This document shows, piece after piece, positions 43,501 to 53,877 of a stretch of 64,000 nucleotides of DNA (position 1 is the first letter of the stretch; each line of letters begins with the position of its first letter). Source of the DNA: Sceloporus undulatus. Lineage: Eukaryota > Chordata > Lepidosauria > Squamata > Phrynosomatidae. The translations under genes and the position numbers were made by a program. The notes under the pieces were generated by a model. That model searched no databases. It saw nothing but the letters and a program-made list of their open reading frames with translations, and was not told where the DNA came from. The stretch is taken from the NCBI RefSeq assembly GCF_019175285.1, contig NC_056527.1:120863273-120927272 (forward strand), read 5' to 3'.

Positions 43501-46500
43501 AAATACAAAGATGACTCACAACAATCTCTTCTGAGGTTATGCATTTATATAGCATATTCCCAACCTCTCTCTCAGTAAACTACTCTTAACCTTCTTCCAC
43601 TTAAAATCTCTCTGAATTTTGAAAACCAACTATCATCAATTCATTTCCATCCCCCGACCGACCAAAGAAACGTCTGTCAGGAGCTTCCAGTCTCTTTTTA
43701 AAATGTTATTAAAGATTTTTCTCTCATCAAAGTAGTTAATTTGTCAGTTTCTGCAAACTTGTTGACTTTTAAAAACCATTCTTTTTTAGTGGGCAATGCT
43801 GCGCTCTTTCCATCTGAATATATGACATTTTTGCTGCTGCGATTATTCTCCCATCGTCCTTTTCCAATCATTCCTCCAGTTGTTCTTCCATAAAAGCAAA
43901 ATACAGTCAATCGCATATTAATCTTTAAAACTCTTTGCATCAAGGTATGTCTTTGCCCCGAGTACTTTTTAGTGTTTTTCACGTGTTCCTTTTAGATCAT
44001 GCTGGGAAACGCTTCAAACATCCCAATGTTAATGAGTTGCATTTGTATTAATGAGTTGCACCTTTCTTCCAGCCTGGAATGCTTTAGCGTATTTATTATT
44101 CCAGGGCTGGAGCATTTGAGCTGAACTTGATCCATAAAGGGAACAAGTCACTTTATTCAGTTTTGAAATATCAGATATGCTAAGGGCCATTTTAAAAAAC
44201 AACTTTGAAAATGTCATGATATCCAGCAACGGTTTGCGCCGCGGCAGACTTCATACATATGCTAGAAAATGGTGGCTTGTTTCCCTTTCAAGATGGCGGC
44301 TGTTGGCTGGGCTCCGTGATTAAATTCCACTTAATTTCCCTTGACTGACATGGCTTCTAAACAATCCTTCCTGAGGCCAAGCCCCAAATTAACTTAAAAC
44401 AAGTCCAGATGTGGAAGGGTTGGGGGGGAAATTCAGCGCTCCGTAACGAATTTAATCAAGCGGAGACGCATCCAGGACAAAAAGTGTGCAATGCGTCAGG
44501 TGAAGCTCACCGCAGTCACGCAAAGCAAGGCTTTGACAATTACGGAATATAGCTGAAATTCACAAAACACGTTTGATGAATTCTCCAGATGTTTCCAGAC
44601 CTTGAGCATCTGTTATTTGCAGAATTGCACATTTTAGTGAAATTAGTATCTCTTCCCCATTTCTTTAAAAGCAGGTATTCCTATGCTGTTCAACTAATTT
44701 CTTCTTTTCTTCTCTCCTATGTAATTATCATCATCTTTCTTCCCAGTTCATCATCATCATTCCCAAAATTGTTTTCTTATATTTCTTATAGTCTTATCGT
44801 AACCCAGTCATTTTTGTTTTCAAAGTTCTGGGTGTAGTCTCCTTCACAAGATGTTTAGAAAGGCCAGCCCCGCCATGAAGGACTTTGCAAACCAGGAGTA
44901 AATCAGCCTTCCAGGTGTTGTTGGACTGCAACAGCCAGCATCCCCTGACAACACAGCCAATGGGAGAGGAGTGCTGCAATCCAACAATTATTGTTGTTGT
45001 TATTGTTGTTGTTATCATCTGGAGGGCTGTACAATCCTCTTCTGGCGGTCAGGCCTTTGAGAAGCCCAGGAATCTCCCCTCCACTGGTTGCTTTTTTCTC
45101 GCTCAGACCTTTTGCTTTAAATCTACGCCCTCCAGATTTCCCCAGATGGGACCATATTTGTTTCCATTTCAGTGCAGAATTGCTTGCAGTTTGACATGTC
45201 CAGGTGTTTACGGAGCAAGACCTCCGTGTCATGCATCGCCTTTGGCTGCGCCAACCGCCCTCCGGAATGGCGTATCCCTTGCCTTGAAGGCATCTGGGCC
45301 GCAAGAGAGGTCACTTGTCCAACCAACCCTTCGAGTCAATACTTTATTGTTCTGCAAGGGCTGGCAGCGTTTGCCGCTTTGGGGGCTTTATCGAGCCCCA
45401 AATCTCAGCAAAAACAGAGGCCAGCCTTCTGCAAAAGCCTTGCCAGGCCCTTCTGCCAGCTAAACCCCATCCCAGCCCCACAAGATATGAATGGAGCAGC
45501 ACAGAGTTGGCCCACAGAACAGGAACCAGCTTTTCGGCACAAGGATCGGTTGCATGTTGTTTTCTCCACTGATTCCAAGTTGGATCTGTTTAGGGCTTGT
45601 TTAGAGAAGGAGAAGTCAGCTAAGGACACAGCCACACAATTGACTTAATCATTCCTCCTCCACAAAGAAACAGAGCCAGGGAGGCATGAGACCTCAAGAA
45701 GAGAGGTCTTAGGACTACTACTAAACGTCTAAAGCCAGTGTATCTCAGTACTATGTAGTTGGTTCCACTTTTAGCTTCTGGGATTTGCAGTTTCCTGAAG
45801 AACTTTTAATTCTCTGCTCAAAAACTCTACTCCAGTTGTTCTCAACTTGCAGCCTTCCTCTTGTTTTGGGCATTGACTTCCAGAAGTTTCAGACACCATG
45901 AAAGATGTGGAAAGATGTCCAAAACAAACTGGCGGACCAAAGGCTGGGAAGCCATGCTCCACTCCCCTTTTCTGAACTATAGTTCCCAAAGTCCCTAAGT
46001 GCCTGTCTGCATTGTAACATGGAGCTGATTTAATCCTCAGTCTCTGCCTTTCTCAGACTGGTTCAGAAGCACTGAGAGTAGAGCTCAACTAAAACTAAAC
46101 AAGGGCTAAAAGTGCCAGGATTCCTAGGCTTGGCAACTGAACTGGTATGAAAAAGTAACAAAAGTTTAGTGCAAATATACTTTTACTTATACTGTATTCT
46201 GCTTATGCACCCAATGTAAAGCTCAGTTAAACAAATGTGGAGCGGGGGGGGGGGGGGGTTGGAATAAATAAGAGCTTATAGGATAAATAATGTTGGGCTG
46301 AAAGGTCTTATTATTGTGGTTCTCTGAGTCAAAGCTGGTGGTTCTGATGTTGGTGGACCAGTGAGTCCACTCTGGGGTTTTGTCTGTACCTTTATGGGAG
46401 TTATCCACGATGCTGAATCTACTTCCATAATAGCTTACGCATCTTCTTTTAAGTTTAGTTTTACGTTTAAGTTTAAGTTCCAAACAAATTTGGAATGGAC

Positions 46501-49500
46501 TTCCCACTCCATTGGCACCAAGCCATCCCTGGCCTTCCCAGCTCAAACAAACAGAAGTGATTCAAAACAGCTATTAATGGATTCCAAACTTGTGGTTTCC
46601 AAACTTTTACCACGTAGGATTGCCAACTTCTTGATGGTTTGAGGGGCTTACCTCTGTGGCAGCATAGCACAGTGGTTTGAACACAGGCCTAGGGCTCTGG
46701 AGATTAGGATTCAATCCTCTGTTCAGTGATGGAAACCCACGAGGCAATGTTGGCCAAGTCACACACTCTCAGCCCTAGAAAAGCCCATAATATAGTCACC
46801 TTAGGGTCACCAAAATGACTGGAAGGCATGCAACTTCTGTGATGTTATCCAGAGCTTGGCTGGCACATAGGAATGCATACCAAGAGAAGTTGTTACCAGC
46901 ATTGGGGATAAATGATAGGGAAACCCTTCTTTCTTCCTGATGGTGCCAAAGGCAAAGGCCTGCCTGGGAAGCTTGGCAGCCTTCTCATTTGAGCAGAGTG
47001 ACACAGTGTTTGTGCATCAAACATTGCCATGGCATTATTTGTTCTCTCTGGCGGATTCTGGGTTCACAAAGCCCTCCGCCTGTTTGCTTCTTGCCAGGTT
47101 CAGTGGACCGAGAGAGAAAGGGAGATGACAGCAGATTAAACCTTTGGCAGGGAACTCTCTGACAGCTTCTAAAGCCCCAACAGCTCTCTGGGGAGAGAAA
47201 GAGGAGGCTGGCACCTGACAAGGGCCCTCCTGGCATCCTTCCTGTGCCTAAACTTGCAAGGGCAAGCCCTGGGCATTGCTTCCTGCCATCCATCCCCATG
47301 GCATCAGTGCTGGGGAATGCATCCTTTCTTCTTCTGCAATTGAGTCATCCCAAAATCCTTATGCCCCATGCAGCCTTTGGGTTTTTCTGGTGGCCTATTC
47401 CACCTATCCAGCCCCCAAAATACCTCTCCTGGGTTCATGAATGGCCTGCCAACTCCTCATATTCCCAAAATATGTTCAGTACATTAATTTGGCTCTGCTG
47501 CTCTCGCCAGTCCCCTCCAGGAATTGTCCAGCATGCCATCGAAGTGGCCGTGAAGCACGGATACCGCTACATCGACTGCGCTTTCTTCTATGACAATGAA
47601 GGGGCGATCGGAGAGGGCCTCCAGAATGTCTTCAAAAAAGGCCTGGTCAAGAGAGAGGACCTCTTCATTGTTAGCAAGGTGAGAGGCATCTTTGGGAAAA
47701 CATGGGAGAGAAAAAGTGGCTCTCCAAAGAAGGAGAATCAACCATCCCCTGAAGCTATCTATCCCACTTTCTCAGTGTCAAAGAGCATCAGGATCTTCTT
47801 CCTTAAGTTGAATTTGGGATCTTGTCTTGTCCTCTGGAGCAGCAGAAAACAAACTTACTCCAACTTCTCAAACAGTGCTTCTCACACTTTGGTCTTAATG
47901 TTTTGGACTTCAGCTCCCAGCAGCCTCTGCCTGCATGGCTGAAGTCCCAAACATCTGGAGGTCCAAGGTTTGAATAGTACCGGTTTTAGAGGACATCCAT
48001 TCTGATACTTGAAGACGGCTGTCATGAATAATGTGAACTTTTCTTTTTCCCTCTTGGCAGCTGTGGAACAGTTTCCATGAGCCAGAGGATGTGAAGCCTG
48101 CTCTCCTGGACACCCTGAAACTGCTGCAGCTGGATTATCTGGATCTGTACCTCATGCACTCTCCGATGGGCATCAAGGTAAAACGGGCCGGAGGTCAGGA
48201 CGGAAGCCCTTGGAGGGCAAGGGAGGGATGCAAAGCAAACTTGCCATGTCCCATTGTCCACGGTGCCTCTTTCTCTTCCCTGCAGAATGTCAAAGGAGAT
48301 CTCCTTCCACAGAAGGATGGGAAAGTTGTCATGAGTGACGTGGATTATTTGGACACCTGGAAGGTAAGATGGGACCCCAGACGTTCTGGGACCAGAGTCC
48401 AGTTTGAAAAAGGGGAAGGTTATACTTTGCTTTCAAAGTGACAAGAGGGGAAACAGCTTTTATCTACTGCATCTCTTTCTCCTTCTCCATCTAAAATTGC
48501 ATCTACACTGCAGAATTAATGTAGCTTTGGGTTCTTTCTCGCGCAGGGGATGGAGAAGATGGTGGACGAAGGCCTGACAAGGAGCATCGGAGTGGCCAAC
48601 TTCAACACTCACCAGCTGGAGAGGCTGCTCACTCATTCAAGAATTAAGCCGGACGTCCTCCAGGTATGTCCTCCAGGCCTGGATCTTTTTCCCATTCTGC
48701 CATCAGGATGGACAAATGTAACTTTGATGGGAGAGAATGTCCAGTGGTAACAACACTGGCCCTGGGTTCAAAACCCCATTGCAGGGCAAAGGGATTGTGA
48801 AACCTACTATTTCGTCTCTCTGATGCTTTATCTTCCTTTCCTCCGCAGGCAGAGCGTCACGTCTACCAAACCCAGAGCAAGCTGGTTCCTTTTGTCAAGG
48901 AGAAAGGGTTGGTTTTCATCGGATACAGCCCTCTGACGTCGCCCCAGACTCCTTTGTAAGTCTCCACTCTTTGGCCAGGACCCTTCTTTGATGCTGGTGG
49001 AATATCATGTCCCATCAACTGTGGCCACACTGACCCAAAGCCCAAGGGGTCAGTTTTTGGACCCGGGGAGGGTGGACTTCTAGAGGCTTGGGCCTGAGGA
49101 CCACCCAAGTGCTTGGACTTTTGACCACAGTTTGCCCTCCACATTCGCTGGGGTGAGGGGCACAGGACCCTCATGAAAGTGGAAAAAACACAACGACCAC
49201 ACTTTTTTTTAACCTGAGAGAACACCTATCTAAGTATCTCTAGGTCCTCCAGACTTACAAGTGCCTAGAGAAGTGTTTTCTCTAGGTCCTTCATCATGAT
49301 TCTATGGTCATCCTCTGGCAGAGCTGCACTGAAAGTGTTAGAGACTCCTAGAGAGAACATATTACCAAATCCATCAATAATCAAAAGTCAAAACTGCAAA
49401 TGAGGAGGGCTGACTGTATTTGTGATGGGCATTTTTGCAGAGGAAGAAAGAAGGGGAAGCTGGCTTCTTCTCCAAAAGTCCAGTAATGCATTATACCCAC

Positions 49501-51446
49501 TTCAGAGTTGGTCTGGTGGCTCTTTGGGTCGAAGAGGCAGAGCTATAGCTGGTAGCCACATGGCTACTATTGCGCAGCCAAGAAGAAACCATTGCCCAAG
49601 AAGCTATTCATAAAGAGAGGAGTTGCTGTTCAGTGGATAGGCCAATGGTAGGAGTCATGCACCCTCCAGATGCCTTTGGACTGCAACTCCCAGCAGCCCT
49701 GGCCAATGCAGCCAGTGGTGAGGGATGCTGTGAGTTGCAGTCCATTAGCACCAGGGCTTATGCATGATGGTTTTTCCTCTTTAGTCAGTCTCTGGTGGAG
49801 TAACTGTGAAACCAAAATAACCTACAGCTCAACCTGGTCAATTGAACCAACTAAAACTGTGTTAATTTGGGTTTTGAAAAAATGTAGTGGAATTATCTTA
49901 GTTAGCAAGCTTCTGAAAAACCCTTTTCTCTGCAGCAAGCCAGGTCCTAAAAACGGCATGGAGGACCCTGTGGTGAAGGAGATCGCCAAGAAGCATGGGA
50001 AAACCCCTGCTCAGGTGCGTACAGGCCAAAGGTTGCGTCCGCAGTGGATTCTTGCGCAGGTGGGGTGGGTGGGCTAGACAGCCCTTTGGTGTCCCTTCCA
50101 ACTCTATGGTTCTATGATTCTATGGTGTTTTCGCAGATTCTGCTCCGCTTCAATATTCAGAGTGGCATTGTCACTATTCCAAAGAGCCAAACACCTGAAC
50201 ACATCATTGAGAATACAAAGGTAAGACAGAACCTTTTAAAACCCTTTGGGTCATGTTTTCCCATTCTGAAGATGTTATGGACTGGAAGCTTGGCTGACTT
50301 CTCTCTTTCCAAGGCCCACAGTTCAGAAGGAGGATGCTTAAAACAGTGGCAGCTGGAGGCTTCCCAGGCCAACGGGGCAGAGAATCCGTTCCATATTTTG
50401 TATATAGATATAAATTATTATATCTTTTTTATAGTTATTGACAGTGATTTCCAAGCAAGGCAAGGTTGAGGTCTTGAGTTTATGCAGTCCATATCTTTGA
50501 GGGGGTACCTTCATTTAAAAAACCTATCCCTGCTCACAGAAGTCAGTGGATTTATTTTGGTTTGGTTTCCCTCTCCAATACTGATTCCTCCTATAGGAAA
50601 GCTTTGCAAGGTTCTAAGATTCTGACTATGACTTTCCTTTTTTTCTTATTTGTAGATTTTTGATTTCTCCCTGACCGATGAAGAGATGAAAAAGCTGGCA
50701 TCCCTTCACTACGGAGCGCGCGCTGTTCCCTGGGACCTCTTGGGGTACGTGATGCATGCAGAAGAGCACAGCAAGGGGGAATAGGCAGCCATGTGGCAAC
50801 TGCGTGATGCTTTTTGATGGGTGCTATATAGAGCACAACATGGTGCTAGGACAAGCCCAGCTAGGCCTGGAAGAGAGGCACATCAATGTAATTGCAGGGC
50901 TTGAAATTCTCCTAGGCTGGATCCGCACTGCAGAAATAACCCAATCTAGCACCACCTTAACTGCCATGGCTCAGTGTTATGCAATGCTGAGTTTTGCTTA
51001 GCTTCCAAGATGCAGTTTGATGCTGCTTTAACTGCCATGACTCTAATCCATGGAGTCCTGGCATTTGTAGTTTGCTGTGGCCACAGAGCTCTCTGACAGA
51101 GGAGGCTAAATATGTCACAAAACTACAGATCCCAGGATTGCATAGCATTGAGCCAAGGCAGTAAAAAGTGGTGTCAAGCTGCATTCTTTCTGCAGTGCAG
51201 ATGCAGCCTGAGATGCACCTGTAAACCATTCTTTCTCCTCCGCCCTCCTTTTTTTGGAAGCTGATGTTTTCCAGTTTCTCCCATCCCATCTGGCTAGACA
51301 TAGATATGCATTTTGGGACTCTTTATACTCTCAGAAGCAAAACATTGGCATGCGAGATCCATGGCTTTCCCAGCAATTTACTAATGTCCCCATTCTTTCC
51401 CAGGTTGGGCCACCATAAGCACTATCCATTCTGCAAGGATGAGTGA
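40551..51446 (+). CDS. Aldo-keto reductase, AKR1 family, ten exons, 317 aa
   Basis: Ten exons join in frame: 40551-40622, 47511-47678, 48061-48177, 48286-48363, 48547-48663, 48849-48955, 49936-50014, 50137-50220, 50656-50744, 51404-51446. All use GT-AG, and the product has the usual AKR1 length. AKR1 enzymes are cytosolic (beta/alpha)8 barrels that reduce carbonyls with NADPH. The catalytic tetrad is intact with correct spacing: D46, Y51, K80, H113. Cofactor contacts N163, Q184, Y210, K262 and S263 are kept; S159 and R268 of human AKR1B1 are A162 and H268. The residue after the catalytic His is Ser (HSP, not HWP or HFP). The normally conserved ECHPY is ERHVY (186-190). The C-terminus HKHYPFCKDE recalls AKR1B and AKR1E2. 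The subfamily is uncertain, perhaps AKR1E2- or AKR1B-like, and the substrate is unknown. No defect is seen. Confidence 0.92.
40901..40972. repeat. Three-unit minisatellite in reductase intron 1
   Basis: Three units of 23-25 bases share GGTGGTGGAAGTATAT (third unit GGTGGCGG). Confidence 0.8.
40972..41437 (-). repeat. tRNA-derived SINE interrupted by a 220-bp fold-back element
   Basis: The reversed tail and core run to TTGTTCAGAATGG at 41036-41048. They resume at 41269 with the same 13 bases and continue through GACTTGCCCAAGGTCACCCA to the reversed head near 41430. Confidence 0.8.
41049..41268. mobile_element. Fold-back element inside a SINE, flanked by a 13-bp duplication
   Basis: Inverted arms of about 70 bases carry CAGTGATACCTTTATTGGCC on the left and a diverged inverse, GTCCACTAGAAGTATCACTA, on the right. 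The target duplication TTGTTCAGAATGG (41036-41048, 41269-41281) is exact. The length of that duplication fits LINE-type insertion better than a DNA transposon. Confidence 0.7.
42578..42680. repeat. Fold-back element A, half copy
   Basis: GTCTGCACTGCAGAAATAAT, GGAATCCTGGGATTTGTAGT and GAGCTCTCTGGCAGAGAAGG are the left half of family A. A short GAAGGGCTGACTGTAC piece after it resembles an element C end. Confidence 0.6.
43207..43395. repeat. Fold-back element D
   Basis: GATACTTGACTATAAGCCAA, AAGTCGAGGGCAGGTTTGGG and AGGTCGAGGATAAAAATTGG match the 21.7 kb copy. Confidence 0.5.
43408..43458. repeat. Fold-back element F fragment
   Basis: TTGTTGTGGGTTTTGGGGGC then TCTGTGGCCATGTTCTAGAA matches the left arm of the 15.2 kb palindrome. 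Confidence 0.55.
43490..44840. other. AT-rich part of reductase intron 1, possibly old LINE sequence
   Basis: The + strand is rich in pyrimidine words such as CTTCCACTTAAAATCTCTC and CCATCGTCCTTTTCCAATCA, which recall antisense L1-type 3' sequence. No protein motif could be read. A short direct repeat ATTAATGAGTTGCA-like word occurs twice at about 44028-44060. Confidence 0.25.
44905..44990. repeat. Fold-back element B
   Basis: TTGTTGGACTGCAACAGCCA and AGTGCTGCAATCCAACAATT are inverse ends. Confidence 0.5.
45000..45760. other. Reductase intron 1, nothing recognised
   Basis: A 158-codon + strand open frame (45172-45648) lies here. It shows no domain and no splice context that would place it in the reductase mRNA. 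Confidence 0.3.
46658..46833 (+). repeat. tRNA-derived SINE, nearly full length
   Basis: AGCACAGTGGTTTGAACACA, box B-like GATTCAATCCT, GTTGGCCAAGTCACACACTC and TGACTGGAAGGCATGCAACT are in order. Confidence 0.7.
47872..47985. repeat. Fold-back element B in reductase intron 2
   Basis: TTTTGGACTTCAGCTCCCAG and GGCTGAAGTCCCAAACATCT are inverse halves. Confidence 0.6.
48492..48524. repeat. Element A tip just before reductase exon 5
   Basis: TTGCATCTACACTGCAGAAT then TAATGTAGCTTT is the outer end of family A. It stops about 20 bases before the exon 5 acceptor. Confidence 0.55.
49127..49421. mobile_element. Element C, full length, in reductase intron 6
   Basis: The ends are CACAGTTTGCCCTCCACATT and GAGGAGGGCTGACTG, the latter followed by TA. 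The interior holds GAGACTCCTAGAGAGAACAT. The size and ends suggest a Tc1/mariner-like MITE; the left flank CA instead of TA leaves this open. Confidence 0.5.
49640..49775. repeat. Fold-back element B in reductase intron 6
   Basis: CTTTGGACTGCAACTCCCAG and TGCTGTGAGTTGCAGTCCAT are inverse. The outer ends GGAGTCATGCACCCTCC and GGGCTTATGCATGATGG are partly inverse. Confidence 0.6.
50087..50126 (+). repeat. CR1 3' tail against the reductase exon 8 acceptor
   Basis: GTGTCCCTTCCAACTCTATG then GTTCTATGATTCTATGG is the sense CR1 terminus. It ends 10 bases before the AG at 50135-50136. Confidence 0.65.
50918..51216. mobile_element. Fold-back element A, longest copy, in reductase intron 9
   Basis: The left end GGATCCGCACTGCAGAAATA and right end TTCTGCAGTGCAGATGCAGC are inverse. 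Internally, AGTCCTGGCATTTGTAGTTT is the inverse of AACTACAGATCCCAGGATTG. A second left-like block near 51009 suggests partial duplication. Confidence 0.65.
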
Positions 51447-52080
51447 TTCTTTCGAGGCGCAGCCTGTATACCTCCCCAAGCACAGAAATCATGGACCCAG
51501 CTTCTGCATTTCATTATCTAATCAAGCCAAAAATTGCATTTTGCTAGCCCTGGGCTAACAAGCCACTCGTCTTCCCTGCATGATGGGACCTCAGCGAAAA
51601 CCCTTTCCCTGCAGGGAGGTCTGGAAGGGGATTGAAAATGCACATTTCTCAGTATCTGCCTAACCCTGATGTCTATGTATATGACACCTTCTCCATTGCA
51701 ACGGATGCTCCTGGAGTGGAAATGCGGAGAGGAATGGCAAGGATGCTGTCGTCTTCTCCGGCCACCAGCCAAAATAGCACTAATTTCACCAACCATCAAT
51801 GCTTCTCATTCTCTAGAGTTGGAACATCATATACGTAGAACAGGGGAAAGTGTCTAAGTAGACACAGCAAGGGAATGGGACTTGTGGGATGGGCTAGTTG
51901 AATGTGAAAAGATTGATTTCATTTGCATGCTGAGCTTGCTTTATATGAACATATTGCAATTGCATTTTCAAATGGTGGGTGTATTTGAGGGTGACAAAGA
52001 AGACGAGTGCTCTGAATTTGTTTGGTTTGTTTTCTCTGAAAGGGAGACCCCCCCAATAAAATTGGCTTTAAAAAAACAAA
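51447..52080 (+). other. 3' UTR of the aldo-keto reductase gene
   Basis: The stretch runs from the stop codon to AATAAA at 52055-52060, which is followed by an A-rich stretch. It is repeat-free. The next gene is on the opposite strand. Confidence 0.65.
52055..52060 (+). promoter_or_regulatory. Poly(A) signal of the aldo-keto reductase gene
   Basis: AATAAA lies about 610 bases after the stop codon, the first such hexamer in sense. Confidence 0.65.
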
Positions 52081-53877
52081 GTTTGAAGATGTTCTCTGAT
52101 TTTATTTCCAATTTTCATCTCCCTTCCCTTTCATAATTGAACTCATTTTAAATTCTTCAATGAGCTTCAAGTTTTAAAGAAATGGGTGCTCTTCAACTGA
52201 ATGACTTACTGATTCTCTAAGTCCCAACGTTGTTATTGTTGCTGTGTTCCTTTCTAGTCATTTCTGACTTATGGCAGCTAGGAGGAAAGTAGTAAAAATA
52301 TTGATTCCTGCCAATGAGAATGACATTTATGGCTTATACCTCTATCCCTGCATCTATTTACCACATTAAAAAAACAATAATCTAAAAACGTCTTTGCCGG
52401 ACGAAAGAAACCAGTGGTTTTAAAAGCTTTACAGAGTTGGCCAAATAAAGATATAGCCACAATACAGATTTTGGATCTTGCCTTGTGGTCAACACATGTA
52501 GCTTTGTATAGATAACCAGGGCAACACCGCTTCCTGGTGTTGTTTAAAAGTACTTTCCTTTATCCGTAATGAGGACAACACATTTGGCGTCTCATCCATT
52601 CTGAAAAATAGTCTATGGGTGCCTCCAAGTCACCTGTCATGGCAACAAATTCCAAGCTCACTTCCCTAGAACATGTCATTCAACTGGTTCCAACTCCTAG
52701 TTTGACTCATTCAACCAATCCAGAGAATGGCTGGTTTTAGCAGGATACCTGTCCTCTGCTCCAGGGAACCCTGGGGCCCACATGGACTGCTAAAGATGTC
52801 CAAAACAACATGAAAACATGAAAGAATTAGAAGTCCACTTCTGTTCTGAAAAGGGGGAAGAAGGGCCCTATGATCAATTTTTTAAATTGCTCCTGGAATT
52901 TTTCAGGAGGGAATTGACTAGAAAAAGTGGTCTGGGAGATGGAGGGTTGTAAAGATAGACTTGGGGGAGGCACACAGAGGCCCAGGGCTGCACTTTGGTC
53001 ACCAACAAGGACCAGTCCTTGGCTCCCACTGTTCCCTCCAACACAACTTTTAAAAATGCTACAATAATTCTTGTCCAAGTATAATGTCCAGTAGGCATGA
53101 ATTTGCCCATAAACAGCTGTATCAAAAACAGCTTCTAAAAGTGAGCAGAGATGACCACCACTGGATGGAAATGTCCCCGCCAGTGGCTGCTGACCCTTCC
53201 TGTGTGGTCAGAGGGTCAGGAGGGCTGGAAAATGGCTGCCAAACCCAGGACAGGAGCCCATCTGACATAGAGAAAAGACATCATTTACAAGATAAGCTCC
53301 TTGCATTGTTAACCTCCTTCCTAGAGACTGCCGGCTTAACAACAACACTAGTGAGGAATTCTTAGTTTTTAAAATGCATGATATGAATCAAGGAGACTCA
53401 ACTTCATAGTTTGTTTTTTTAAAATAAGATAGACTGATCTCAAAACACTGAGGCTGGTGCAATTTAATTTAATTTTTAAAAATATAATGTCATGTAAGCC
53501 AGGAAGAGCCCTGTAGTTCATCTCTAAGACAGTTTCAACGTCCGGACATTTGGTTGCACTTGTGGGTTATGTGTTGCCTTTGCAAAATGATGTGTCGGGA
53601 GCATGACAAACAAAGACCAGAAAATGGATTAGGCTCAAGGCAAGAAAGAGGGAGCACCTGGAGGAACCTCAGACCAAAGCTGCAACAGAATAGGGAACTA
53701 GAAAGAAAAAGATGTGACTTAGTACGGTATCTTCTACAGCTGTTTAAAAACAAGTGGGACGCCACCATTAAAGCTGTGTTGCCTTCCTTTTAGCAGTGAG
53801 CTCCACTGTCACAAAGGTGGCAAAGGCTGAAGGGGTCTGTGCAAACCAAACTGTGCATGATGAAACGCACCCATTGT
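52081..53877. other. Convergent intergenic region, includes C2orf42 3' UTR
   Basis: A SINE tail (52232-52283, -) and a 5S-SINE tail word (52617-52650) occur here. The C2orf42 3' UTR must start at 53877 going left. ATTAAA on - at 53468-53463 and AATAAA on - at 52106-52101 are candidate ends; neither is proven. Confidence 0.4.

Noticed and set aside
45172-45648. 158-codon + frame within reductase intron 1
   Set aside because: No domain and no consistent acceptor or donor. The reductase reads correctly without it.
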